64,000 bases of DNA from Sulfitobacter sp. W027. Its GTDB lineage: Bacteria > Pseudomonadota > Alphaproteobacteria > Rhodobacterales > Rhodobacteraceae. The notes beneath the pieces are model-generated. The model was not told where the DNA came from, did no database searches, and saw nothing but the letters and a program-made list of their open reading frames with translations. Of this stretch, positions 25,183 to 33,722 are shown one piece after another. Position 1 is the first letter of the stretch; each line of letters starts with the position of its first letter. The position numbers and the translations under genes were made by a program. Location of the stretch: contig NZ_CP083564.1 of assembly GCF_025143985.1 (NCBI RefSeq), positions 2,233,501 to 2,297,500 on the forward strand, written 5' to 3'.

Positions 25183-26895
25183 ATGACACGCCACCTCATC
25201 ACCTCCGCCATCCCCTATATCAACGGGATCAAACATCTGGGTAACCTCGTGGGCAGCCAGTTGCCTGCCGACCTCTATGCCCGCTACCTGCGGGGGCGTG
25301 GGCAGGAGGTTCTGTTCCTCTGCGCCACGGACGAACACGGCACCCCAGCCGAGCTGGCTGCCGCCAAGGCGGGCAAGCCGGTCGAAGAATATTGCGCCGA
25401 AATGTATGAGACACAGGCCCGCATCGCCGAGGGCTTTGGTCTGAGCTTCGACCACTTCGGCCGCTCCTCCAGCCCGCAAAACCGCAAACTGACGCAGCAT
25501 TTTGCGGGCGCGCTGGCGGACCAAGGCCTGATCGAAGAAGTCTCACAGCGCCAGATTTACTCCCCCACCGATGGCCGCTTTCTGCCCGACCGCTATGTCG
25601 AAGGCACCTGCCCCAACTGCGGGTTTGAGGACGCGCGCGGCGATCAATGTGACAACTGCACCAAGCAGTTGGACCCCGAAGACCTAATTAATCCGCGCTC
25701 CACCATTTCAGGCGCGACTGATCTGGAGATGCGCGAGACCAAGCATCTGTTCCTGCGCCAGAGCAAGCTGAAGGATGAGCTGGACGACTGGATCAATTCC
25801 AAGACCGATTGGCCCGTGCTCACCACCTCCATTGCCAAGAAATGGCTGCATGACGGCGACGGTCTGCAGGACCGTGGCATCACCCGCGACCTGAGCTGGG
25901 GCGTGCCGGTGAAGCGCGGCGATCGGGACTGGCCGGGAATGGAAGGCAAGGTCTTCTATGTCTGGTTCGACGCGCCCATCGAATACATCGCCTGCGCGCA
26001 GGAGTGGGTCGATGCGGGCAAAGGGTCTGATTGGGAAAGCTGGTGGCGTACCGACAAGGGCGCGGATGACGTGCGCTACACCCAGTTCATGGGCAAGGAC
26101 AACGTGCCTTTCCATACCCTCAGCTTCCCGGCCACGATCAAGGGCTCGGGCGAGCCGTGGAAGCTGGTGGATTACATCAAATCTTTCAACTACCTGACCT
26201 ATGATGGCGGGCAGTTCTCCACCTCGCGCGGGCGCGGTGTGTTCATGGATCAGGCGCTGGAAATCCTACCGGCGGACTACTGGCGCTGGTGGCTCTTGAG
26301 CCATGCGCCAGAGACATCGGACGCGGAGTTCACTTGGGAAAACTTCCAAGCCTCGGTGAACAAGGATCTGGCCGATGTGCTGGGCAATTTCATCAGCCGG
26401 ATCACCAAGTTCTGCCGCTCCAAGTTTGGCGAAGCGGTGCCGGAGGCGGGCGAATATGGGGAGGCCGAACAGGCGCTGATCGAAGACATCACTGCCCGCG
26501 TCGCGCGTTATGAGACGCTGATGGAAGCCATGGAGGTCCGCAAATCCGCCGCCGAACTGCGCGGCATATGGGCGGCGGGGAACGAATACCTGCAAGCCCA
26601 AGCACCTTGGACCACGTTCAAGACCGACCCCGACAAAGCGGCGGCACAGGTCCGGCTGGCGCTCAACCTGATCCCGCTCTACGCGGTGCTTTCTGCCCCG
26701 TTCATCCCCACGGCCTCGGCGTCGATGCTCGAAGCGATGAAGGTCGAAGACATGCCTTGGCCCGACGACGTGCTAGCCGCCTTGGGCAAACTCGCCCCCG
26801 GCCATGCCTTTGATGTGCCTGAGGTGCTTTTTGCCAAGATCAGCGATGAGGACCGGGAGAATTGGTCGGAACGTTTCGCGGGCAAGCGGCATTGA
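25183..26895 (+). CDS. metG: Methionyl-tRNA synthetase
   Basis: A 570-residue class I synthetase that charges tRNA-Met. The HIGH-type motif is HLGN (about residues 18-21) in [13 protein letters not shown] zinc-binding insert has two CxxC pairs ([17 protein letters not shown]) at about 145-161. The KMSKS equivalent is the FSTSRGRG segment near residue 348, and the helical anticodon domain follows. There is no C-terminal EMAP-like dimerisation domain, so it is the short form. A strong terminator follows immediately. Confidence 0.97.
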   Translation: MTRHLITSAIPYINGIKHLGNLVGSQLPADLYARYLRGRGQEVLFLCATDEHGTPAELAAAKAGKPVEEYCAEMYETQARIAEGFGLSFDHFGRSSSPQNRKLTQHFAGALADQGLIEEVSQRQIYSPTDGRFLPDRYVEGTCPNCGFEDARGDQCDNCTKQLDPEDLINPRSTISGATDLEMRETKHLFLRQSKLKDELDDWINSKTDWPVLTTSIAKKWLHDGDGLQDRGITRDLSWGVPVKRGDRDWPGMEGKVFYVWFDAPIEYIACAQEWVDAGKGSDWESWWRTDKGADDVRYTQFMGKDNVPFHTLSFPATIKGSGEPWKLVDYIKSFNYLTYDGGQFSTSRGRGVFMDQALEILPADYWRWWLLSHAPETSDAEFTWENFQASVNKDLADVLGNFISRITKFCRSKFGEAVPEAGEYGEAEQALIEDITARVARYETLMEAMEVRKSAAELRGIWAAGNEYLQAQAPWTTFKTDPDKAAAQVRLALNLIPLYAVLSAPFIPTASASMLEAMKVEDMPWPDDVLAALGKLAPGHAFDVPEVLFAKISDEDRENWSERFAGKRH

Positions 26896-26903
26896 TCTGA
26901 AAC

Positions 26904-26943
26904 AATAAAACAGCGGCGCACCGCGATGAGCCGCTGTTTTATT
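26904..26943 (+). terminator. Rho-independent terminator after metG
   Basis: A perfect 14-bp stem pairs AATAAAACAGCGGC (26904-26917) with GCCGCTGTTTTATT (26930-26943) around a 12-nt loop, ending in a T-rich tail (TTTTATTT). It is symmetrical enough to act also for the convergent PAS-protein gene. Confidence 0.88.
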
Positions 26944-26993
26944 TGCGCGATGCCCGCTTCAAATGCCGCGTCGTGTTTCTGGTGCTCCCTGTT

Positions 26994-27410
26994 CTACGGC
27001 TTCTTCAGTATCAGGCCCTTCGCTGCGACCTCTACCCCCAGAAATTGCAGGCCTTGAACCGTGCCATCTGGCGCTTGCAGGGCGGTGAACCGGCCTTCGA
27101 CAGTGCGGGCCGTCTCTTCCCCCGGGTGCATCTCGAAACATCCCGATTGCTGCTGACCTCGCAAGACCTGCGCAAACAAACTTTCGATTGCGGCCCCGTC
27201 GCTCAGGCGCGGGCCAAATAGATCGATGATGCGTTGGTCGGTAAGGCAGTCCCCCAACCCAAAGGTGACACCGCATGCCGCCTCATTGGCGTGGCGCACA
27301 CGTCCGGCTGGATCAAAAACCACCTCAATCTCAGCGCTTTCCACTCTGACGAGAGGTGCTGCACTGTCCTCATTCAAATGACCTTCGTGTCTCGAATAAT
27401 CAGCCTTCAC
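26994..27410 (-). CDS. Small PAS-domain-like protein, orphan
   Basis: A 138-residue protein whose only recognisable content is one PAS-like sensor fold (IEVVFDPAGRVRHANEAACG, then LTDQRIIDLFGP and the closing strands GRFTALQAPDGTVQGLQFLGVEV). No kinase, cyclase or HTH output domain follows. It may be a free-standing sensor or the remnant of a longer sensory protein. I chose GTG 27410 with AAGG upstream; an ATG at 27482 is in frame but lies in a low-complexity CCCCATGAAA repeat. It is divergent from the MHYT histidine kinase, which suggests a functional link that is not proven. Confidence 0.55.
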   Translation of the reverse strand: MKADYSRHEGHLNEDSAAPLVRVESAEIEVVFDPAGRVRHANEAACGVTFGLGDCLTDQRIIDLFGPRLSDGAAIESLFAQVLRGQQQSGCFEMHPGEETARTVEGRFTALQAPDGTVQGLQFLGVEVAAKGLILKKP

Positions 27411-27866
27411 AGCCGCATCGCCTTGGGTCGGACACTTAAGGCTCCCCCCGGGCCCATATTCTTCCACCCCATGAAACCCCATGAAACCCCATGTGACGCG
27501 GCAGCTTCCCCGAGGTCAAACTGACACCGCGTCGCGCAGCTGCACCATGGGTGGCCATTCGCTCGAGACACCGCAGACCCCCGCGCCACCTCAGTCGCGC
27601 GGAGAACCACCACAACAGATGGGCTCCCCTTTGACACAGACCGAATACCAATCTTTGCAATGGGTTAATCGGACTTGTTCCACCCCTCGACCCTGCCATC
27701 TCGCCCCCTAAGAATAACCGAGCCCTCAGGCTCACTGCTATAGGAGGCCTAGCCGCTAGGTCTTACGACCCAGTTAAAGAGACGGCACAGTGTAAACTTG
27801 AGAGGGCCATATTTTGGCCCTATTCGCACAGCAATTAATTAAGTGTTAAATTTAGTTAGGATAAAA
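27411..27866. other. Intergenic region between PAS gene and MHYT kinase
   Basis: About 450 bp without a convincing gene, unusually long for this window. It contains an imperfect CCCCATGAAA repeat (about 27467-27492), a GAGCC-CTCA-GGCTC hairpin near 27720, a CCTAG-CCG-CTAGG hairpin near 27747, a 7-bp AGGGCCA/TGGCCCT hairpin (27803-27821) and an AT-rich promoter-like end with a CtrA-like site. A small RNA cannot be excluded from sequence. Confidence 0.45.
27835..27849 (+). promoter_or_regulatory. CtrA-like site TTAA-N7-TTAA before the MHYT kinase
   Basis: TTAATTAAGTGTTAA matches the full CtrA consensus TTAA-N7-TTAA exactly and ends 17 bp before the kinase ATG, in the only AT-rich stretch of the region. 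CtrA governs motility, signalling and gene-transfer functions in Rhodobacterales. The motif is short and could occur by chance in AT-rich DNA. Confidence 0.45.
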
Positions 27867-29408
27867 ATGTTCCGGGTCGCCCATAGTATTCATCATGACC
27901 ACGACCTTGGGCTGGTGCTGCTGGCGGCCCTGCTGTGCGTTTTTGGAAGTTGGGTCGTCTCGCGGCTCTATCACCATGTGCTTGAGCAGCCGCGCTCACA
28001 GGCGATGATCTGGTGTTACCTCACCGCGATGACCGCCGGGGTTACGATTTGGTGCACCCATTTCATTGCGATTCTCGCCTATCAGCTTGATGCGCCCGCA
28101 ACGTTCCACTTTTCGCTGACGTTCCTGTCGCTGATCATCGCCATTGTCGGATCGACATTGGGCGTCATTATCGCAGGCGTAATCAAGTCGCGCCGCGCAA
28201 CGCTCTTGGGCGGGACGATCTTTGGACTGGCGATCTCGGCCATGCATTACACCGGCATGATCGCCTACCGGGTGCAGGGCGCGATCAATTGGGACATGGG
28301 CTATCTGACCGCCTCAGTGATCATTGCAGTGGTGCTCGCGACGCTCGCGCTCGGCGCTGCGCGGCGCGGGGGGCTGGGCAGTATCTTGTGGATGACAGCG
28401 CTCTTGGCCTTGGGCATCATCCTTTTGCACTTCACCGGCATGGCCGCCTTTCAGGTGACACCGCTCACCGCGCAGCCGCTCTATGTCAATCCGGTCGAGT
28501 ACCGCCTTATTGCACTTATCATCGCGGGCACAGCCGCCATTATCGCGTTGGCCGCGCTCTTTAGCTATGTCGTCGAAAATCGTACCCGCAATGAAAGCGT
28601 CGAAGAATTGCGCCAAGCCCGCGATGCCGCTGAAAGCGCAAGCCGTGCGAAATCGGAATTCATGAGCGTGCTCAGCCATGAGCTGCGCACCCCGCTGACC
28701 ATCGTTATCGGCTACGCCAGCTTCCTGTCGGAACTCAAACGCCACAACCTTGCCAAGCTCGCACCGGAGGAGAAACCGGCGTCTGAGCATTTCGACAAAA
28801 TGGGTGATCAGGCAGAACTTTACGGCCAGCGCATCAAATTCGCGGGCGGGCAATTGCTGACCATCATCAACGATATCCTCGACTACACAAATATGGAGCT
28901 CAACGACCTCGCGCTGGACAAGACCGCCTTCGACGCCCGCGAGCTGTTGGAGGAAGTGGTTGAGCTGCACCACGGCTCTGCCCATGACAAGTCCGCAACA
29001 CTGCATATCGACACGCCGCCGCTCACCGTCACAGCCGACCGCCGCCGTAGCCTGCAACTGCTCGGCCATATTGTCGGCAACGCGCTGAAATTCTCCAAGG
29101 CGCGCGATATTTACCTGCGAGTCCGGCCCCATACAGGCGGGTTCTGCTTTGATGTCGAAGACAATGGCGTGGGCATCGCCGCGCAAGATCTGGACCGCAT
29201 TTTCGAAGCCTTCACGCAGATCGAAGACGCCGATGACCGCGCCGAAGGCGGCACGGGTTTGGGGCTGGCGATTTGCAAGAAACTGGCCCTCGCCCATGGC
29301 GGCGACATCACGGTCAAAAGCACGCTTGGTCAGGGCACGACCTTTACCGTTTTCATATCCGGCGCCACGCAAATGGCGGAGCCTGCGATGCTCGCCCAAG
29401 CGAGCTAA
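27867..29408 (+). CDS. MHYT-domain sensor histidine kinase
   Basis: A 513-residue membrane kinase. Residues 15-235 form a seven-helix MHYT sensor with the three repeats marked by THF (about 64), HYTGM (127) and HFTGM (188), proposed to bind copper and sense O2, CO or NO. A short coiled segment leads to the HisKA domain with phospho-acceptor His271 (SHELRTP), then a complete HATPase with N box (GNALKF), DNGVGI and GGTGLGLAI. The start at 27867 has AGGA five bases upstream, better than a GTG at 27843. No response regulator is adjacent, so it is an orphan kinase. Confidence 0.93.
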   Translation: MFRVAHSIHHDHDLGLVLLAALLCVFGSWVVSRLYHHVLEQPRSQAMIWCYLTAMTAGVTIWCTHFIAILAYQLDAPATFHFSLTFLSLIIAIVGSTLGVIIAGVIKSRRATLLGGTIFGLAISAMHYTGMIAYRVQGAINWDMGYLTASVIIAVVLATLALGAARRGGLGSILWMTALLALGIILLHFTGMAAFQVTPLTAQPLYVNPVEYRLIALIIAGTAAIIALAALFSYVVENRTRNESVEELRQARDAAESASRAKSEFMSVLSHELRTPLTIVIGYASFLSELKRHNLAKLAPEEKPASEHFDKMGDQAELYGQRIKFAGGQLLTIINDILDYTNMELNDLALDKTAFDARELLEEVVELHHGSAHDKSATLHIDTPPLTVTADRRRSLQLLGHIVGNALKFSKARDIYLRVRPHTGGFCFDVEDNGVGIAAQDLDRIFEAFTQIEDADDRAEGGTGLGLAICKKLALAHGGDITVKSTLGQGTTFTVFISGATQMAEPAMLAQAS

Positions 29409-29421
29409 GTTTCGGCAAAAG

Positions 29422-29437
29422 TGGTGCGGGCGGTGGG
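29422..29437. repeat. attL: 16-bp copy of tRNA-Leu 3' end
   Basis: TGGTGCGGGCGGTGGG, the reverse complement of the tRNA 3' terminal CCCACCGCCCGCACCA. It lies 13 bp after the kinase stop and 143 bp before the integrase start. Nothing else of the tRNA is present here, as expected for the distal attachment site. Confidence 0.88.
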
Positions 29438-29580
29438 CATCCAACTACTATATCTTGATGCACCACGGAATGCCGAACCCCCAGTAAAATAGTTGCATCT
29501 GCTGGATTTCTTGTATCAAGGCACTTCACAATACCCCGTGGCATACCATATCTTGAGGGGGATAGAGAGGTGGACTGATA

Positions 29581-30780
29581 ATGGGCCGCGCAACAAATCG
29601 ACTGAGTGCATCGGCGGTCAAAGCCGCGCCCGCTGGCAAACATGCGGATGGCGGAGGTCTCTGGCTGGTCAAGCGACCCGATGGCGGCGCGCAGTGGGTG
29701 CTTCGTGTCACCCCGCACGGTAGACGGCGCGAGATGGGCCTTGGGGCTTATCCGGACGTTTCACTGAAAGAGGCCCGCGAGTCTGCGGAGCAATGGCGGA
29801 GACTTGTGCGGGAAGGTCTGGACCCTATCAAGGAACGGGAACGACAGCGCCGTGAAGCGGCCCGCAACATTCACAAGCTGGCTGATATCGCTTTGGACGC
29901 GTTCGAAAGCCGCAAGGCTGAGCTTAAAGGTGACGGTAAGGCGGGGCGCTGGTTCTCCCCTCTCGAATTGCACATCCTGCCAAAGCTGGGGCAAGTGCCA
30001 GTAGCAGATATCGACCAGCGAGACATTCGCGACACCCTTGCGCCTATCTGGCACACCAAAGCCGCGACTGCCGAAAAAGCAATGAGCCGCCTGAACATCG
30101 TCCTGCGACACGCGGCGGCGCTGGGGCTGGAGGTGGATCTGCAAGCGACCGAAAAGGCTAAGGCGCTACTAGGTCGCCAACGACACACTGTCACGAATGT
30201 TCCCTCTCTGCCTTGGCAAGAGGTGCCAGCTTTCTACCAGTCGCTTGGCGGCAGTATTACAGAACTGGCGCTGCGCTTGCTAATCTTGACCGGAGCGCGG
30301 TCTGGGCCAGTGCGGAATATCCATATTGACCAAATCGAAGGCGATGTTTGGACCATTCCGGCAGAGGGCATGAAGGGCCGCAAAGATGCGACAAAAGACT
30401 TCCGCATCCCTTTGTCGAAAGAGGCCCAGCGCGTGATTGCAGAGGCGCGCAAGTTTGCTCGCGACGGATTTTTGTTTCCTAGTGTCAAACGTGGCGTGAT
30501 TTCTGATATGACTATGACTGCGTTTATGAAGCGTCGGGGCATGGCCGAACGCCCTCATGGATTCCGTACATCTTTACGTGTCTGGCTGGCAGAGGCCACT
30601 GACGCTCCCTATGACGTCGCAGAAATATGCATTAGCCATGTCGTAGGCTCAAAAACAGTACAAGCTTACAAGCGGACAGACTACTTAGAACGACGCCGAG
30701 CACTTTTGGAGCGATGGGCAGATGTTGTAGCCGCTGAAAGTCCAGAGATACTTCGTTTTGTCGGAGCGAAAGCCCCATGA
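29581..30780 (+). CDS. int: P4-type tyrosine recombinase/integrase
   Basis: A 399-residue site-specific recombinase. The N-terminal DUF4102 arm-binding domain (DGGGLWLVKRPDGGAQWVLRV) covers about residues 1-85, then a core-binding SAM-like domain, then the catalytic domain with Arg240 (TGAR), His326-x-x-Arg329 (HGFR), His353 (SHVVG) and nucleophile probably Tyr363 (AYKR). All key residues are present, so the enzyme should be active. It is 143 bp from the attL core. Its stop overlaps the start of the next gene (ATGA), so the integrase and the following unknown gene are translationally coupled. Confidence 0.96.
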   Translation: MGRATNRLSASAVKAAPAGKHADGGGLWLVKRPDGGAQWVLRVTPHGRRREMGLGAYPDVSLKEARESAEQWRRLVREGLDPIKERERQRREAARNIHKLADIALDAFESRKAELKGDGKAGRWFSPLELHILPKLGQVPVADIDQRDIRDTLAPIWHTKAATAEKAMSRLNIVLRHAAALGLEVDLQATEKAKALLGRQRHTVTNVPSLPWQEVPAFYQSLGGSITELALRLLILTGARSGPVRNIHIDQIEGDVWTIPAEGMKGRKDATKDFRIPLSKEAQRVIAEARKFARDGFLFPSVKRGVISDMTMTAFMKRRGMAERPHGFRTSLRVWLAEATDAPYDVAEICISHVVGSKTVQAYKRTDYLERRRALLERWADVVAAESPEILRFVGAKAP

Positions 30781-31622
30781 CACCTAATGCGAAGAAGTTC
30801 AAAGTCGGGCTTGACGAGTATTGGAGTGTACCTGCTGAGGATTTGCCGGAAATGGGTATATCTGTGGTTGGGAACTATATATTTCCGGTCGAGAAGCCAG
30901 ACGATAAATTAAAGTTCCCATCTTCAAGCTCTAGCGAGAATATGGGGTTCTATGCGACCTCCGGCGCGATTCAACACTTTGTCAATCGAGAGCGGCCCTA
31001 TGGACCACCCGCGCCCATTCGCCCGTCGGATCAATCGAAGGGTTTTGCCGCGATACAATTAGCGCTGTTTGACGATTTAGAGGTAGATTTTGAATGCCTT
31101 GAAGTCCTCAATGCCCATGGCTGGCTGGAGAGGAACGGCGAGATTAAGCGAGATTTAGTCGCGGATATTGCTAAGATAGACGGCGTTTGCTCCATAACTA
31201 AAGCAAAAATTCAGTTTGGAGAAAATTGGGAGGTTCTTCTTCTGGAACGCGCTGCCGTTCATTTTGCCGAACCACTTTCAAGGCTTTGGTATGCCGCGAA
31301 CATTCGGTCACTTTATTATGCGCACCATGATGATATCCGCGTAGGCTACCTGTGGGCCGAATATCGGTTTAAAATGAAAATGGAACTGAATACCCTTAGA
31401 GGAGAAAAGGTTCTGAAGGCGGCAGCTAAAGCGGCAGATCAAACAAATTCGGCCCATATTGGCCTTAGAGAAGCCCGCTTCAGAGTGATGGAGAGGTTTG
31501 TTCCGACAATCGGGCCTGACAAAGCCGCCATTGAATGTGAACTACGAGGGCTCGGGAGCGCTCAGGCCGTCAAACGTCAGTGGAATAGGTTTCAAGGCGG
31601 AGGGAGAGACACCCCAAAATGA
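30777..31622 (+). CDS. Hypothetical element protein, paralogue A
   Basis: A 281-residue protein that I do not recognise. It has no signal peptide or membrane helix. The second half shares with the next gene a EPxxRxWYAAN segment, a GYLWxEYRxKMxME segment and an identical C-terminal 32 residues beginning VPTIGPDKAA. The N-terminal 130 residues are much less alike, suggesting a variable front and conserved tail. It overlaps the integrase stop and the next start by 4 bp each. The role may be in element maintenance or cargo; neither is shown. Confidence 0.8.
   Translation: MTPNAKKFKVGLDEYWSVPAEDLPEMGISVVGNYIFPVEKPDDKLKFPSSSSSENMGFYATSGAIQHFVNRERPYGPPAPIRPSDQSKGFAAIQLALFDDLEVDFECLEVLNAHGWLERNGEIKRDLVADIAKIDGVCSITKAKIQFGENWEVLLLERAAVHFAEPLSRLWYAANIRSLYYAHHDDIRVGYLWAEYRFKMKMELNTLRGEKVLKAAAKAADQTNSAHIGLREARFRVMERFVPTIGPDKAAIECELRGLGSAQAVKRQWNRFQGGGRDTPK
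31498..31594 (+). repeat. 97-bp perfect direct repeat, copy 1
   Basis: The 3' part of paralogue A is identical, including all third codon positions, to 32325-32421 in paralogue B. Sequence on both sides diverges at once, with several mismatches in the preceding 40 bp. Confidence 0.9.
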
Positions 31623-32443
31623 AACCCCCTCTCGATAAGCTAGTCACGATAGATGGCATAGAATTTACCGTAATTGACCATCCTTCCGGAGAACGGTGGC
31701 TGGCTCCGCATGATTCAGAGAAGCAAAAAAAGCATTTCCCTGTAGAATGGCCACTTCTGCAATCTTATCTAACTGCCTCTCGCGGCATCTCTGCTCACAT
31801 ACTCGATCCGTTCTCGGATAGAGAAAACAAAGAACTCGGCTTGCCTTCAAACCGTTCAACCTCTGGTTTTTCGGCTGCCCACCTCAACCTCACTGGCGAT
31901 TGGAATTTCTATCCGGAGTGTATGGATGTTCTAGATGCCAACGATTGGCTAGCGGAACCGTATGGCCCACTTTCAAAGCAGATATTGGAAACCGTGTGCC
32001 GTGAGGATGGAGAGGGCATCTTGACCAAATCACAGGATGTCTTCGGGGATGGATGGGAACATTACATTGCGGAGAGAGCTAGCATATATGTCACCGAACC
32101 GTTTACGCGCGTTTGGTACGCGGCGAATATGCTGTCGGCCTATTTTGCGCGAAACGATGAGCTCTTATTTGGTTACCTTTGGTGCGAATATCGTCTTAAA
32201 ATGCGCATGGAGAGAAATGCTCGCACTGGCTCAAAAGTAATCGCAGGAACTAAACTCGCGGCCCACCAAACCAACATTGCTCATTCCAGTCTTAGAGAAG
32301 CACGCTTTAGGATGATGGAGAGGCTTGTTCCGACAATCGGGCCTGACAAAGCCGCCATTGAATGTGAACTACGAGGGCTCGGGAGCGCTCAGGCCGTCAA
32401 ACGTCAGTGGAATAGGTTTCAGAGCAAAAAGAGGGACACCTAG
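31619..32443 (+). CDS. Hypothetical element protein, paralogue B
   Basis: A 274-residue paralogue of the preceding gene, overlapping it by 4 bp. Shared features are EPFTRVWYAAN, FGYLWCEYRLKMRMERN and LREARFRMMERLVPTIGPD, ending in a C-terminal block identical to paralogue A over 32 residues. It has no signal peptide, membrane segment or known catalytic motif. The arrangement int-A-B looks like a single transcript. Function is unknown. Confidence 0.8.
   Translation: MKPPLDKLVTIDGIEFTVIDHPSGERWLAPHDSEKQKKHFPVEWPLLQSYLTASRGISAHILDPFSDRENKELGLPSNRSTSGFSAAHLNLTGDWNFYPECMDVLDANDWLAEPYGPLSKQILETVCREDGEGILTKSQDVFGDGWEHYIAERASIYVTEPFTRVWYAANMLSAYFARNDELLFGYLWCEYRLKMRMERNARTGSKVIAGTKLAAHQTNIAHSSLREARFRMMERLVPTIGPDKAAIECELRGLGSAQAVKRQWNRFQSKKRDT
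32325..32421 (+). repeat. 97-bp perfect direct repeat, copy 2
   Basis: Second copy of the 31498-31594 block, 827 bp downstream. Recombination between the copies would delete most of paralogue B and leave one chimeric gene in frame. Confidence 0.9.
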
Positions 32444-32502
32444 GCCGCTGTCCCGAAGTCAGATCGGTAGAAGTGTTTCATGCGACAACATGGAGCACAA
32501 AC

Positions 32503-32673
32503 ATGCAGTATCTTTCATTTCGCGACCTTCAAGCCAAGCTCGGCGGACGTGGCCGCACCACCATCTATCGTGACGTCGATCTAGGCCGCTTGCCTAAACC
32601 ACTAAAAATTGGCTCCCGTCTTTACTGGAACGAAGCTGATATCGACGCCATCCTTCAAGCAAATGCCAAATAA
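32503..32673 (+). CDS. AlpA-family HTH regulator / excisionase-like
   Basis: A 56-residue protein with the AlpA/MerR-like winged helix: YLSFRDLQAKLG, TTIYRDVDLGRLPKPLKIGSR and the closing WNEADIDAIL. In P4-like elements AlpA proteins activate or direct integrase-mediated excision. ATG 32503 follows GGAG with 8-bp spacing; an in-frame ATG at 32473 lacks a site. It is separated from paralogue B by 59 bp. Confidence 0.85.
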   Translation: MQYLSFRDLQAKLGGRGRTTIYRDVDLGRLPKPLKIGSRLYWNEADIDAILQANAK

Positions 32674-32784
32674 CCACATCCCCGCCATGCAGAGCGCATG
32701 GGCGGCGGATGTAGCGTTTTCCGTGGAAGGAATGCTTGCACCCTACCCCCAGCGCCTTGCGGCATCAACCGTGAGGACTTCCCT

Positions 32785-33072
32785 ATGTCTCAAGACCGTT
32801 TTTACTCTAGCGACTCTCATGTGTTTTGGACGTGCAAAGCACTGCTGGACAAGCGCACCATCAGCCACAAGACCGAGATACGCGAGGTTAAAGGATGGCG
32901 GCTCGGCGCTATCATCCACCGACTACGCCACCACTACGACTGGCCGATCTATGCCGAGTATCGCGGCCCGCAGAACGTTGCGCATTATTCCCTGAAAGCA
33001 GGGGTAGACCGCAGCAAGCTGCGCTTCCCTCCGTCCGCGCGCGCCTTGGCTGATGAAGGGGGCGCAAAATGA
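32785..33072 (+). CDS. Hypothetical phage-type protein
   Basis: A 95-residue protein, mostly a small winged-helix-like region (TISHKTEIREVKGWRLGAIIHRLRHHYDWPIYAEYRG) of a type common in prophages and islands of Rhodobacterales; that resemblance is from memory. The start at 32785 has GAGGA about 9 bases upstream. Its stop overlaps the next small gene (ATGA), beginning a string of overlapping genes. Confidence 0.7.
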   Translation: MSQDRFYSSDSHVFWTCKALLDKRTISHKTEIREVKGWRLGAIIHRLRHHYDWPIYAEYRGPQNVAHYSLKAGVDRSKLRFPPSARALADEGGAK

Positions 33073-33170
33073 CCCCTGCTATCATTCGCCGCCTGTGCCG
33101 CCAGTTTGGCCTGACCGATACACAAGCCCGCTTGATCTGGGCGCTGCACTATGGGGGCAAACATGACTGA
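33069..33170 (+). CDS. Small 33-residue protein
   Basis: A 33-residue frame (MTPAIIRRLCRQFGLTDTQA...) that starts in the ATGA overlap with the previous gene and ends by overlapping the next gene by 8 bp. It is basic and helical. It is supported only by its perfect fit into the overlapping series, which would otherwise have a gap. Confidence 0.5.
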   Translation: MTPAIIRRLCRQFGLTDTQARLIWALHYGGKHD

Positions 33171-33333
33171 CCCACATACGCGCATAACTAAAGACAAAGG
33201 CAAATGGCACGTCATGGCCCGCAGGACCGCGCAGGGAGCCGCAGAAGGCGTCTGGGTGTCTCTAGGTGGCTGCGCTTGCCAGATGACTGCTGTGCGGCTC
33301 TGGCTGGCCTGTCTTACGGTGGACAAACGCTGA
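33163..33333 (+). CDS. Small hypothetical protein
   Basis: A 56-residue basic protein beginning MTDPHTRITKDKGKWHV, with two close cysteines (GGCACQ). It overlaps the previous small gene by 8 bp and the next start by one base (TGATG). I do not recognise it. Confidence 0.6.
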   Translation: MTDPHTRITKDKGKWHVMARRTAQGAAEGVWVSLGGCACQMTAVRLWLACLTVDKR

Positions 33334-33722
33334 TGGCAGGCAAACCATACAAACACAAAAAGAGGGGGGCTGGGCGTTTCGTCCAGCTTCCCGAATGGGT
33401 GCTGGCGACACCAGCATGGGCTACCCTGCCCCCCGGTCCACGCGCGCTCTACGTTGAATTGAAACGGCGCTACAACGGCGCAAACAACGGCGAGATATTC
33501 CTCAGTCACCGCGACGCGGCAGTTGCCTTGCACGTTCACCGCAACACGGTCGGGCCTTGGTTCAAGATGCTAGAGGAACGCGGCTTCATCCACATGACCC
33601 GCGCCCCGCACCTTGGCTCTTCCGGCGTTGGTCGCGCATCGACATGGGCATTGGCAGAGGCGTCTACAATCGACGGCAGTAGAGCGTCGCTAGCCTTCAA
33701 GAAATGGAGAATCCCCGCATGA
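33333..33722 (+). CDS. HTH-domain phage-type protein
   Basis: A 129-residue protein whose core (RFVQLPEWVLATPAWATLPPGPRALYVELKRRY, LSHRDAAVALHVHRNTVGPWFKMLEERGFI) looks like a winged helix of the replication-initiator or GntR-like type found in small phage elements. The basic N-terminus (KPYKHKKRGAGR) fits DNA binding. It overlaps neighbours at both ends. It may be a replication or regulatory protein of the element. Confidence 0.72.
   Translation: MAGKPYKHKKRGAGRFVQLPEWVLATPAWATLPPGPRALYVELKRRYNGANNGEIFLSHRDAAVALHVHRNTVGPWFKMLEERGFIHMTRAPHLGSSGVGRASTWALAEASTIDGSRASLAFKKWRIPA

Noticed and set aside
27467..27492. Imperfect tandem CCCCATGAAA repeat
   Set aside because: Only about two and a half units, too short for a CRISPR or meaningful iteron array; no cas genes occur in the window.
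33069..33333. Small overlapping genes as a toxin-antitoxin pair
   Set aside because: Neither protein shows a known toxin or antitoxin motif, and they are part of a longer overlapping chain rather than an isolated pair.
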